From Eupeodes corollae (Eukaryota > Arthropoda > Insecta > Diptera > Syrphidae): a stretch of 64,000 nt of DNA. Under the pieces are notes generated by a model. It searched no databases, was not told where the DNA came from, and worked only from the letters and a program-made list of their open reading frames with translations. The stretch is from assembly GCF_945859685.1 (NCBI RefSeq), contig NC_079149.1, positions 96,560,863 through 96,624,862 of the forward strand, read 5' to 3'. Numbering within the stretch: the first letter of the stretch is position 1; every line of letters starts with the position of its first letter. Shown here one piece after another: positions 46,805-58,544 of the stretch. Made by a program: the position numbers and the translations under genes.

Positions 46805-47492
46805 CATATTATCTATGAGACCCATTCACGGATAAGTAGATACTTGAACAAGCAAAGTTTTCGGATTTGGCACAACACCAATCGACGTGAGATTCACGAC
46901 GTGCCAATGCCTCCACATAAAGTTACTATTTGGTATTGTTTTCAGGGCTGGAGGCGTCATCGGTCCTTACTCCTGAATCGTTAACGACGATCGCTCTAGG
47001 TAAATGATCAAGAACTTCTAGTGGTCTAAATAAGATGGCATTGACGGCGATAACATATGGTTTCAACAGGATGTCACTACGTGTCACACAGCTCAAGATG
47101 CAATCGATGTTCTAAGCAAGCGGTTTCGTTGTATTGTTACCTCGGGGCTATAGCGACTGGAATTAACCAACATGACCGTTTGATATAAGCCTTTAAGTTA
47201 TTTTTTGTGAGGCTTTCTTAAGTCGGATATCTTTTCGAATAAGCCGAAAACCGGGCGGCCTCAATGAAAACTTAATCGATGCCATAGGTCAAAGTCAGCC
47301 TAATTTATACAACAAATTCATTTTGAATACGCACCACCCAACCAAACTATGGCGGCCATTCAACCGATCTTATTTTTCACACATAATGTCACTTATAGGG
47401 CTGTCAAATCAAGATTACCCCTTATTGATATCTCATATGTAACTTTTTTTATTCAATTTTCATATTCAACCTGCGTTTAATGGAAAACCCTT

Positions 47493-49099
47493 TAATATGA
47501 TTGGTATAAAATTGTATAGTGCCTTAAAATTCAACTAAAGTTGCATTCAATTTAAATTTATTTATGATTTTCAATTATCTCCATTTTACCATAATATCTA
47601 ATATGTACCTTAACCTGCCTTCTTTTGCATCTAGGATAAACTTGTGAGTTCAAAACAGTTGATTTTATATTCTAACTCTACCATTTATCAAATCAACTGT
47701 CATCATTTTCATCTTCTGCAACAGTTTCGAGAGATGACACTCATTCGAAATAAGTGAATTTTTGTTACCCCAATTTCGTTAAATTCCTATTCCCTATTTT
47801 TAAAACAAGAAATGCCTCTTAGTGATTAAGGATTAAGCTCATAAAAAAAAACATTCAAATCCTTTTAATATAGCAATAATAATTCAAATTCAACAATCAC
47901 AACATACGTCATACAATATTAAATTTTCTCACATAAGTATGCATGCGTTTACACACACATGTATGTATATTTTTGAAAATGAATGTTATTTGTTTTTGAA
48001 TTCCTATTCTAAAAGAGAGTGGAATAGAAAATGCAAATTTTCGAAAATAGAACGAAAATTTGAATAAGAAGAGTGTATTCTCTACGTATGCATGTACATA
48101 TACCTAAGCTGGTTTGTTTATTTCCCATCAAGGATAAGGATAAAACAAAGAATATATCAAAACTTATTGCTAACAGTCCCAAATATATACAAACATATGT
48201 AGACACATATGTGTATATAGTATAGAAAAATAGATGAAGAGAACAAAAATCCTTCTGGTTAATATCTTAAATTCACAATATAAAGTGATACCGACAGAGA
48301 AGATGTACCTTCCGACATACCAGAGAATAGAGGAATACAAATTTTTGATTTCAAATCAATTGGGACTCATCCACACACACAGACACACGACATACAAAAT
48401 ATGCCTATGCAAAATATTCAGGACAATAGAAAGGACGATGATGAGGTAAACAAACCGTACATACATACATATGTTTACCTTCTAATAATTCTATCCTAGA
48501 TTTGAAATTCACAAGGAGCCAAGGATTATTTTATTTAAGGAAATACTCGTAAATCCCATTTGTTGGGAGAGGGGGTAGGGTAGGTCGAATTTTGTGATGT
48601 TATATTGTTGTGATGGAATTTGTAGATAAAAGGTGTGATTTTCTTGTTAAACATATAAACCCACACATGTAAATATGGATGTATGGACAGCACTCGTATT
48701 TTTGTTTGTATAGTTTATTCAATTCTTAAGTAGAATAAGGATAGTAAAATTTTTGAATTTTATTGATAAATTGAAGCTTAAAGGCAACATTTTTGAAAAG
48801 TACATCAGTTTTATTGTGATGATGGGAGAAGTTATTTATCTTTACAATTTTATTAGTGAATTGTGTTTAGGTAGAGAAATTTATTTGTTTTAATATTTTA
48901 ATTTTATTTACGTTGATGATAAAGTGTGTATTTTCATCTGCTTCAATATTTTACCATTTTTGGAAAAATAAAACAATAATTTGATGTGTGTTTTATTGGA
49001 AGATTTCAAATGGGATAAAGATAATCCAATTCGTAGGAAGAATATTTTCATTAATTTAGAGAATAGAAAATATTACATGTTTATTGTAGATTCTAGGTA
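47493..49099. other. no gene seen
   Basis: AT-rich unique-looking sequence with CACACA/CATA stretches (47940-47970, 48360-48390, 48450-48475). Short frames only. Confidence 0.5.
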
Positions 49100-50091
49100 A
49101 TGGGTTATCCAATAAGGGGTTTTATATTAATACTTTACTCATGTAAAGGATTTTTGAAACAACTTGTATATGAGATAAGAATAAGGTTTTATCATTATTT
49201 AACATCGTTTAAATGGCTTCGATGGATGAGGCACATTCAAAAAGTCCAGTTTTCAATGACTTTGGTGCATGAATCAGGCTGCATTTGAAAGATGGTGACA
49301 TTGATAATGTTGTATTTGAGGGCCGTGGTGGTTTGTAGGCTCACAAGAAAAAGTTTAAACGGATCAAATCATATTGGTGTATTGACTTTGCTTTGGCGTG
49401 AGATAAAAATGCCATGAAACCGTTTGTGTCTTGAGTTGTGTGACAGAAGAAGTTGGTTACCTCCGACCTATAGCGATCACCGTTGATGGTGTGATGACCT
49501 GGCCCGTATCATTTTCAAAGAAATAAATCTCCAGCCTAAAATCCATACCAAACCGTAACTTTATTTGGATGCATTGCTATTTTGTGCATCTAGCTTCTTC
49601 ACTTCATCAAAAAATGGCCCTTCTAAAATCTAATTTGGGAGCACACGACGCTAAGTATGGTCATTCGGTTTCAGATCTTGAGTTAGTTGGATATATGGGA
49701 TGCAAGCAAGTTTGGTTGCAAGCTCAAACCAGTTCGCAAAATTTGTCATGTTGTGGTCTGCGACAGACCAAGTTCTTGTGAGCGACGTGGAATTGACTTC
49801 GTAGGATCGTGCTGCACACCTCTACGAATAGTGGCGATGTTTTCGGAAAATCTTGTGATTTGTTGACGTACTGGTGGTCACTGAGCCGGTGTCTTTGAAA
49901 TTGGATACTTAACATTGAAAAGTCGACTTAGAAGTTTAACCATGTACCCATACTCCATCTTTGATTCTAGAGAATACCCATTTTATCTTTAGTGACTGGT
50001 TTACAGAGAATGTTATGACAGAAAGTAATTAAAAGGAGATAGCCCCCACGAGCTGTCAAAAATAACCCAACGCTATTAGAAAACCTTTTCT
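49100..50091 (-). mobile_element. second mariner-like copy, same terminal-repeat family
   Basis: On the minus strand the 5' end (gaaaaggttttctaatag, gggttatttttgacagc) resembles the left end of the 45.4-kb mariner, including the subterminal GACAGC(T/C)(T/C)GTGG block. The other end begins tgggttatccaataagg after TA at 49098-49099. Coding remnants on the minus strand, in several frames, are FRKHRHYS-like helix-turn-helix text, LTQDLKPNDHT, MHPNKVTVWYGF and HTINGDRYRS. The segment with the second catalytic Asp (QQDGATCHTA in relatives) is deleted, which explains the ~0.99-kb length. Confidence 0.78.
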
Positions 50092-50184
50092 TAATTTTTG
50101 TTTAATTAACAGCCACTTAAGGGGTTATTAATACCCTTAACATATTTAAAGGTTAAACAAAGTGCGAGCTTTAGGAAAATAGGG

Positions 50185-50309
50185 TAAAGTGTAAAAGAAT
50201 CTTTATACTTGACAGTATGTCCGAAATCGAGCTCAAGGGTAAGCTGATAAGTATTCCTAGAAGTACGAGTATTACAGGTGAATTTGTTGATGGGAAGGGG
50301 GGGGGGGGG
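50185..50309 (-). mobile_element. family 1 LINE 3'-region fragment, copy 1 of a pair
   Basis: Minus-strand match to the family 1 3' coding end (agaatcttta, gagctcaagggtaa and attcctagaag words on the plus strand), ending in 13 G (50297-50309). Repeats nearly the same segment as 50537-50682. Confidence 0.75.
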
Positions 50310-50536
50310 AAATTAAATTAAATTGGGTGGCGTAACAGTCCGTTTGAGACATAGGTACTAGTGACTGACAACTCTCAACCAATCCTGTGTGCGACTACTG
50401 TTGCTAGGGATTGAAGGGACCTACAGTTTTAAGCCGAATACGAACGACAAATTTGTGAAAGAAATTTTAGGTGTCATAGACAGGGATAGAACCAACGACT
50501 TCTCGCATCACAGCCCAACGCACTAACCATCATGGT
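50310..50536 (-). mobile_element. SINE copy with internal deletion
   Basis: Minus-strand SINE with tail at the left (aaattaaattaaattgggtgg) and head at about 50525. A segment of about 70 bp between the 'gaacgac' and 'aaattttaggtg' blocks is missing compared with the 13.3-kb copy. B box region is ggttctatccc-like. No clear target-site duplication. It lies exactly between two repeats of a LINE fragment. Confidence 0.8.
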
Positions 50537-50682
50537 ACAACATTCTACATTCTCGATGTACGGTTTAAAAAGAATCTTTAGACTTTACAGAATGTCCGAA
50601 ATTGAGCTCAAGGGTAAACTGATGAGCATTCCTAGAAGTGAGAGTATTACAGCTGAGTTTTTTGGAGGGGTGGGGGGATAAA
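50537..50682 (-). mobile_element. family 1 LINE 3'-region fragment, copy 2 of a pair
   Basis: Starts at tacattctcgatgtacgg, runs through the same block as 50185-50309 (tgtccgaaattgagctcaag, gcattcctagaagtgagag) and ends at a broken G run (ggaggggtgggggga). Together the pair looks like a local duplication. Confidence 0.75.
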
Positions 50683-53600
50683 TTACTATTTTTTTAAATA
50701 GAAATCAATGGATTTTTATATCCTGGTAAGAGGGAAAGTACGTCTATAACAATGTAAAAGAATTACCAAATAGGCACTAAAGCAACGTTTCCAGTGACTT
50801 TTATGAAATGTTCCATGGCAAGTTAAGGCCTTTTCATCTTTTTTATAGAAATATCTTCACAAATTTTATTTAATCTTTTGAAGACATAAAAAGAAAAATT
50901 AAAGCGTTTTATCAGTGTAAGACCACCTCTTCAAAAATTACAACGATCATGCAACTATTCTTCAATAACTTATCCTAACCTCAAATTTGAGGTTGGATTC
51001 TTGAAAAGTTAACAGCAGAATTTTAACTTGCCAAATGTCCAAAGATGATAGCTTTAAAGGCTACAACTGTCTTAATATCGTGGTATTCAAAATGAAACCT
51101 CTTATTGATTTATCACCTGCTTCAAGGACAAAAGTCTTTGGACTCTTCTAAGATCAATTGTTGATATTATTCATTCGAATAGAAACGCTTACAAACTTCT
51201 CAGGATTTAAAAAGGAAAATTTCAGAAAATCAGAAGTGATATTTAGAGAAATTGATATTATTACTTGCAAATAATGTTAAAATGGAGGTTTTCTAAATTA
51301 AAATTCCTAAAATTTGATCTATACAAAATTTAACAAAATATGCGATATTCTTGTTAAAAAAATAAACCTTAATATTTAATCAAAGTTGTATGCAAAAAAT
51401 TATAATTACAATACACAAAACTTTGAGTAAATCCATTGAACTTTAAAAGACTACAGCTTTCGATTGTAAAATCTCGATTTTGTATAAAAGAAACAATTAT
51501 TATTTTCTTTATTTTTAGGGTTATTTAAAATACAATTAAGACACCAAATTCTTTTTCAGTTACAGAAAAACAACACAACAAAGTTAATGAAAAAAAGGAC
51601 AACCTAAACAGGATTTGTCTGTTTCAAATATTTCACAAGTCATTTTCATCTCAATCAAACTATGTACGAGTTTAAAAATCATGACCTTTTTCCCCAAAAA
51701 AAAAATAAAAAAAATAATCACAAGGCAGTCTCCTAATTATTCTATTTAAAAGAAAAAAAAACAACAACCAAAAACACCCAAAATAAAATAAACAATAAAG
51801 TCAACAAAATCCCTCAAGTGATTTATTACATTTGTCAAATTCCTTTTGTCTCTATAAATCTATTTCTATTCACTCAAATAAAAAATACCAAAAAGAAAAC
51901 TAAAAACAGAAAACAATTGTTAAAAATTACTTTATCATCCCCTAAAAATAAAAAACAAAAATCTGATCCTTCTAAAACACACATTCCTCACACACAACAC
52001 AAAGAAAGACCTTTTTCGTATTTTTTTTTGTTTGTAGTGTTGAACGTTGTATCCTTTTTTGTTTGTTTCGTTTTACAATTGAAATCTCTCCCAATTCAAC
52101 TCTAATGACCTTTCAACCTTTAATTTAAAATTAAATGGATCGATCAAACAATTCCGTCCTCATAAAAAATAACAAACCAATAAAAATAAAAAAGGGGTCA
52201 AATAAATATTGCTCAAAACAGAAAAAAGGATTACTCTTTATCCTTTTTGCAAGGGATGACCAATGTTAAAAAAAGTAAGTTTTAAAAAAAAAGTCAAACA
52301 AAAAAACGAGAATATCCTTTCGAAACTTATAATCTTTAATGTAAGCAAACACAAATACTCTCATACACACCAGACACATGAAAACAAGGATCATGCACCC
52401 TACTCATACACTAAAGTATCATACAGCACAGCATGTTGTCGTCGTCCTGTGTGTCCAGTTGGGATGTCCAGTTTCAAAAGTTCACAATCATCAATGCCCC
52501 ATTCGATATCCATAAAAACAAATGAAGCTCAATTTTTAGTTCAATATTTTGCCTGTTTGCTTTTATGATCCTGAAACAACTTCCACCTCCACCTCCGCCA
52601 TCATTTGGTTGTTTGCCAATAAGAACAACAACACTCTCACACACATACAATAAGCCAAGCCAAACCCAAGCACAGGAATACAAAATCCACTTGCAAAGTT
52701 TTTCTTTTATCCTGTAAAACAGGATATAATTTAATTCAAAGCTATATACACAGTCCACATATAAAGTGAGTCAAAAAAAAAAAAGCCTGGGCATCATACA
52801 AAAATGAGAGGAGAACATTTTAACAAGTTTAGTTGTAGGATTCTTTTCTTTTCCTTCGTATATTTATATATTTTTCCTTTTCCTATTATTTAAGGCCCTG
52901 TTGTGCAAGGATCAAAGCACATTGTATGCCCCTTAGGTGTGTGTCGTTATCCTTGTTGTTGTGTATATTGTATAATGTTTATCCATTTTTGCTTCTGCCT
53001 GATGGAACTGCGAATGGTGGGGGGAAGGGGGAAGTCTCATAGTAGTAGTCGTATAGTCCTAGTACGAGTGAGGCGTTATATGCTGCAAGGATATCGTTTT
53101 CAATTTTCGAATTTTTCAATTTATTCTAAGCCGATGAAATGTGAATCCCACATATATAAGCGGGCGCGCAAGGACATTCCTGCTGAAGACCTATTCAATA
53201 AAAAGGAGGCGTATAGAGGTACCTATAGTCGATTTTACTACTATGATGGGTTGGTCTGTGTTGTATAAGTCTTATAGTGTATTCGTTGAGCCTATTTTCT
53301 ATTTTGGTACAATAATAAAGAAGTCTAAGGAACTAAGTTACTTTTTTTTTGTGTACAAAGAAAAAAGGTTCCAACCAATATCGCATCGACACAACGATGA
53401 TGATGATGATGACGACGACAAGGACCAAAACCAAGACCGACCGAAGTCATAAACGAGCTACATACTATCGTTATACTATATACCTTGCTATATTTACATT
53501 TAGTCATAAGGAGTCTTAAAATTTTATGAACCGTACATGGTTGTTGGGTTGTTTCTATGTGTATATATTTTTTTGAATATAGGTACCTACGGTTCCTATA

Positions 53601-54873
53601 CCTACTTAAAAGCCAGAACCAGAACCAGTTCGTGTTTTACAAGTTTTATGGTTATGGTGTCCTTAAGTGGTCCAACTAAAGATGTTGTTAAAGTGAGTCA
53701 ATAATGATTAACTCCATTTAGTAAGCAGAACAAGGATATACTATCCTGTACATATACCAACAACTTAATGAGGGTGCTTAAGATGCATTTGATGTAGTGG
53801 TGTAGTAAGGCAAGGTAAAGCAAGGATACCTTTTTAACGAAGTTGATTTCTTATATTTGAACAATTTTATTAATTCTTGGTTTTGGTATATCCTTCTACT
53901 TATACTTATAACCTACATAACTACAACTATTATTTTCGTATTGCAAATTGATTATATGTAGTCCTTTGATTTGAATTAAGTTAAGTATCTTCTTCTTCTT
54001 CATTTTTCTCAAAATTAAATTGAATTAAATTGAACAAAAGTAAACGTCTATGAAGTTCACTTAGAAAGATCGAAAAATACTTAGTATTCTGAAAAAACAA
54101 TTTTACAAAATGAAATCGTCCTTTATGTATTGATTAAAAATCAAAGCACATTCCAGGAGGTACCTTACCTATACGTTTATATAATATGTAGGCAGAGTTA
54201 TGTAAGTCTAAAAAGGAACCTGTGTTGTGTGTGAATTAAATTTTATTGGGGTAGAAGTTAGGAACAACAATTGAAGAAAAAACGTTTTATTGGCTAAGTG
54301 TAGTTAGTTATTTTGTTCTTCTATAAGAAGTCACATTCTTCTTTACAATTGAAAGTTGTGAGAAAGAAAAAAAAGAAGAAAAAAACAATTTGAGAGGTTT
54401 TGAAATTCTTTTATTGGACTTTGTCAATAATTATTGACAATAAACATTTTATAAGAAATAAAAAAGAAAACACACATTTTTTTTCTTAGGAGTGCTTTTC
54501 TCAGAATTACAAATTTTAATGTTGGTGTAGTATTTTCTTTCTAGAAGAGCCAGATAGTATTTACTAAATAATTAATTTGTTTTGGAATCTATGAAGAGGG
54601 TCAGAGAGAAAATGTTGTCTTTGAAGTTTTCAACATTTTGTTTGATTTTTAGATTTCTTGTAATTTTATTAACTTTTGTTTTTTTTTGTTGTCTGTTGTT
54701 GAAAAATTTAAGTTATCAATCGAATAAACTTTGTTAAATTCATTAAGTCAACATAAAATATTTTGTTTTATAAAAAGCTGACTAGGGGGTAAGTTTTTGA
54801 GTTGCAGAAGCTCAATATATCCGAATTTCGAGATCACATCATAAAAAGTTTGACTTGTATAAGAATGGCCATG
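50683..54873. other. no gene seen; simple repeats
   Basis: Long AT-rich stretch with A-rich tracts (51690-51900), GAT/GAC repeats (53396-53419) and assorted short frames up to 121 codons (52903-53268) without recognisable features. Some may be intronic host DNA. I cannot support any exon. Confidence 0.5.
53396..53419 (+). repeat. GAT/GAC microsatellite
   Basis: Five GAT units run into GAC units, translated as a poly-Asp stretch in a spurious frame. Confidence 0.8.
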
Positions 54874-54887
54874 TAGTGGTTTCATTT

Positions 54888-55845
54888 AAAATCATCGATA
54901 ACACTCATAACTGTGTGCTGCTCGAATTGAGTTGATAGGGCATTCGTGGAACACGATTCAATCCACTTCTATACAGATGGATCAAAAACTAATGAAGGGT
55001 TTAATGGAGGCTTGTACTTGGAACGACTAGAATTAAGTCGCTCATTCCGCCTTACCAATCATTATAGCGAGTTTCAAGTAGAACTTTTATCTCAAAAAAG
55101 AAGTCTTGTCCTGGCTAAAAAAACTTGATCTCGACATCTGATATTTGGATATTCTCTGACAGGCAGGCTGCTATTAGATAGATCTTTTTACTCCCTCTCT
55201 ACAAACAATCTATAAAAGACCATAACTGTTGATCATTTTTAATAAAGATGGTAAAACAGGTTAATGTTTTTTCTGGGTGATACAGGGCCATAGGGACATT
55301 GCAGGAAATTGAAAGTCAAATGACGTCGAAAAATATCGTACTGCATTCCCTTTCATAAGGTAAAATAACCTCACCTCCTATCAGGCCACGAAAAATATCT
55401 GGCCTACCCTGGATTTAAAGCACACAAGGTGCTTGATGTCTCTAAGCTGATTGTATATAAGCTCAATAATTGTTGTCATAAGTGCTAATAGGAAAGCACG
55501 CTACATGGCTAGACGTATTCCCAAATAACTTTTGCAAAAGCTCTATAGATGACGAAGAGGAGGAAACAGTTCTTTACCTCTTCTGCACATGCCCTGCTCT
55601 GGCTCAAAAGCTCAAGAATTACTTAGGAGAGTTCTTCTATAATGATCTCAATAATATCAAAATAATCAGTCATTCACGTTTAGTAAGAAACTCGAACTGG
55701 TTTCATTGAGCTTAGAAGAAAGCCTCAAGATTCATGAGGTATCACAATGGACCATTAAACTGGCCTAGGTGTGTTCTATTCCATCACAAACAGTCACTTT
55801 AACCTAACATAACCTAACTTACCTAACCTAACAAGGATGCAGATC
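54888..55845 (+). mobile_element. RNase H LINE (I/LOA-type), 14-bp target-site duplication
   Basis: 5'-truncated insertion of 958 bp. It contains IHFYTDGSKTNEGFNGGLYL (RNase H catalytic Asp present), YSEFQVELLS, a broken SDRQAA-type block, and the C-terminal KHATWLDVFPNNFCKSSIDD, EEEETVLYLFCTCPAL Cys cluster. The 3' end has TGGCCTAGGTGTGT and a (TAACC/CTAAC)n-type tail at 55799-55832. Perfect 14-bp repeats tagtggtttcattt lie at 54874-54887 and 55846-55859. Frames are interrupted by stops and shifts. Confidence 0.92.
55482..55709 (+). pseudogene. C-terminal Cys-cluster frame of RNase H LINE
   Basis: 75 codons. LIGKHATWLDVFPNNFCKSS matches the equivalent block at 45.8 kb, followed by EEEETVLYLF, CTCPALAQKLKNYLGEF. 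One Cys of the FCRSC pair is Ser. Confidence 0.8.
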
Positions 55846-55859
55846 TAGTGGTTTCATTT

Positions 55860-56279
55860 TGTTGCACTTTGATGTAGATTTTAGAGTGGTAACTTGTACA
55901 ATCACTGGACCATATATTACTTTGAAAACGAAGCTGACAAAAAAGGTTTTGGTCAACCGTAGGCGTCAAGGAGATATTAATCATTTCAAATCGTGGACTT
56001 CGTCAAGATTCGATATCAAAAGACAAACAATAATTAAAGCACCTAAGGCTTAAAGTTATCATTTAAGCAATCTGTGTTCAAAAATTGAGTTAATACCAAT
56101 TTATTATACATTGGAGGAAATATTTTAAAATTTGAGTTTTTTTTAAACTCTCATTCAAATTAAAGGCCACAAATCTATCAAAAAAAACTTTCTAAAACCC
56201 TGTAACATCTCTGCAATTCAATTCCCTGTAGGTCCTGTAAAACATAAGCCCTCTTTTTCACCATCATGTCTTTTAAGAA
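55860..56279. other. no gene seen
   Basis: A 64-codon frame (55859-56053) without known features, then AT-rich sequence. Confidence 0.4.
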
Positions 56280-56550
56280 GTAGTACCAGTGGCGTGATGT
56301 ATATTGCTTAGGTGAACCCAAGACTGTCTGTTCCGCAGAATGTTTCTTTTCACGGTTACTGACCCTTGCAAGGAATTGTTCTCAATAGTTGTCTCAAAAA
56401 TTAGCCATCCAGATTGGGCATAAAACTGTTAACAGGGGATAAACAGTTTTATGTCGAATACCTGCTATAACTGGCACAGAGATATGTGTAAAACTTGTAA
56501 GTGACTAGGTCTTAGTTCTAGCGGACTGTTTGTTGCGCCATATAATTTGT
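56280..56550 (+). mobile_element. diverged SINE copy
   Basis: Plus-strand copy. The head agtagtaccagtggcgtgatg is clear, and body words ttttcacggttactg, gcaaggaattg, aaaaattagcc and gcataaaactgt survive. The end is agcggactgtttgttgcgcc. The A/B-box area is scrambled and no target-site duplication is evident. Confidence 0.78.
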
Positions 56551-57439
56551 ATGTATTAGTCAGGTTTTTGAGATATTAATTTTTAAAATTCGAAAAAGCT
56601 TTTTGTGGCTATATCAATATTTTTGAAGTTGTATTTTTCAATAAAATCCATAATGGTTTTTCAAATCTATAATCCATTCCTTCAATATTAAATTGTAATA
56701 CATATTTATATTATTTCATATGGTTTTCAAAAAATCTTAAGAAGTTGTTAGACTTCACCTGTCTCAAAAAAACGGTTCTATACAAAAAGCTCAAACGGTT
56801 TAAAAGCAAGTTTTTTCTTGCAATGATATTCTATTATATCGAGTTTTTGAAATATTTAAAAAAATATTAAATAATGTTGAAAACGGGTTTTGTTAAAAGT
56901 TGAGCTAATTATTAATACGGGAGTTTGGACTCAAAATCAGCACCAACAAGTTAAATAAAAAACTTATTTTTCGAAACTTTGAAAGTATTAAATTCAAGAT
57001 TTGCTTAAAACTTGAAATAGAGTCAAATAAAGGCTCATAAGTAATGAGAATTTCCAGAAACGTATTATATCATAACGAATAATTCAAAATCAAAAGTTAT
57101 TATTCAGTATATTGAAAACAGTCTTAATTTATCTTTAAAAAACATAATTTTGATTGTTTTTAGCATTTGAAACGGTCATATCTTAAGAACCTCATATGAT
57201 TTGAAGGCAACATTCGAATGAAGGACATCTTAATCCTTCCAAAAAGTAGTGTTTTGTTTTCTTGCTCCCGAAAAAGAATGTTATTTTTTGAAATAACTAC
57301 TACATACTTGTAGTATTTTTTTTTCAAACGTTATTTCTATTGGAGTCCATGGGCTCTGAATAGCTTCGAACCGTATAAATCCCTAGGTTCAGATTACAAT
57401 TGACATAACTCTGCCCATCATTGAAATGATCTAAAAAAG
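56551..57439. other. no gene seen
   Basis: AT-rich sequence of uniform texture. Phrases such as cggtcatatcttaagaacc suggest old repetitive DNA, but I cannot assign a family. Confidence 0.4.
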
Positions 57440-57674
57440 TTGTCTAGATCTGTTCTATATACATCAACGATGGAGAGAAGTAAAAGTAGTTTTCATTCCC
57501 AAAGCGGGCAAATGTTTTCAAGTCAACCCTAAAAATCTAAGACCTATTAGCCTCTCCTCATTCATTCTCAAAACTCTGGAACGATTGATTGATATCCATG
57601 TACGTAATAGCATCGATAAGAGACTATCGATGTCTAAGCATGCTTAGTGCAGGGGGAAATCCGTAGAAACAACC

Positions 57675-58004
57675 TTGCATACCCTGGTAAGAACTATCGA
57701 ATACTCCCTAGAGCAAAAGGAATATACTATGGTGGCCTTCCTGGTGGGCACTTTCAACAACGTTGACACATCCGCTATCACTTCTGCTATGACGAACCAA
57801 AACGTTGAATACTCAATCTGTGAGTTGATTAATCTAATGCTAAAAAGCAGGATCATCAACACTATGATGGGGGATTTTTGTACGAAAAAGTCTGTCGGTA
57901 GAGGCACTCTGCAAGGAGGTGTTCTGTCCCCTCTCCTGTGGGACATAGTGGTTTACGAACTACTAATATCCTTTGAGAGGGAAGGATACAGAGTGGTTAC
58001 GTAA
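57675..58004 (+). pseudogene. RT palm frame of RNase H LINE, 109 codons
   Basis: Holds the altered motif A (VGTFNNVDTSAIT) and intact motif B (LQGGVLSPLLWDIVVYELL). It stops at TAA just before VDDVAIAA (motif C). Confidence 0.8.
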
Positions 58005-58241
58005 GTCGATGATGTTGCTATCGCCGCCACAGGAGAACAACCTAATACACTCAGAGACCTCCTCCAAAACGAACTCAATATGCTCACTAGATGAGCTGAT
58101 TAATGCGGACTTAGTATTAATCCTCAAAAAACAGACCTCGTCCTTCTTACACGGGAAAACAAGACCCCAGCAATTACACCTCCTCCAATAAAAGGTGTAC
58201 CAATAATTTTTACCAATGAAGCCAAATACCTTGGTCTGATA

Positions 58242-58544
58242 TTGGACAAAAAATTAAGTTGGAAACCTAATATTAAGGAAAGAGTTAAAAAAGCTGCAGG
58301 AGTTCTTTTCCTTTGCAAGAAAGCCATAGGTAGCAAATGGGGTTTTCAACCTCGCATTACCTATTGGCTATACACATCGGTCATACGACCAATACTTATG
58401 TACGGGGTTGCAGTATGGTGGACTGTATTAGAGAAAGTCACATACTGCGACAAACTCAGCAGAGTCCAACGCACTGCATGTCTCTGTATAAGTGGGGCAT
58501 TAAGAACCACCCCTCAGCAGCGTTGGACACTCTCCTCCATCTAA
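58242..58544 (+). pseudogene. RT thumb frame of RNase H LINE, 100 codons
   Basis: Open frame following motif C: KKLSWKPNIKERVKKAAGVL, RITYWLYTSVIRPILMYGVA, LSRVQRTACLCISGALRTTP. Typical of the segment between RT and RNase H in I/R1/LOA-type proteins. Confidence 0.8.

Larger units (their letters stand above)
45401..47492 (+). mobile_element. mariner-like element with terminal inverted repeats, interrupted by a LINE
   Basis: The left end, after TA (45399-45400), is aagggttttcaata. The right end is its complement (tggaaaaccctt, 47481-47492) followed by TA. A perfect 10-bp hairpin arm pair lies just inside the left end (45426-45435 with 45447-45456). Removing the inserted LINE (45502-46408 plus one 13-bp duplication) leaves about 1.17 kb, normal for mariner. 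The transposase is decayed: GRPSKSTFQDFVAYLAENTF, LGLQLYQIQLIQKLKTNEF, ANWILQEMEVDPYFG then stop, NKQSFRIWHNTNRREIHDVP, MPPHKVTIWYCF, and an FQQDVTTCHTAQDAIDV box with the second catalytic Asp. The first and third catalytic positions are not readable. Inactive. Confidence 0.85.

Noticed and set aside
52903..53452. Overlapping 121- and 103-codon frames
   Set aside because: One ends in a poly-Asp run from the GAT/GAC microsatellite and neither has recognisable domains.
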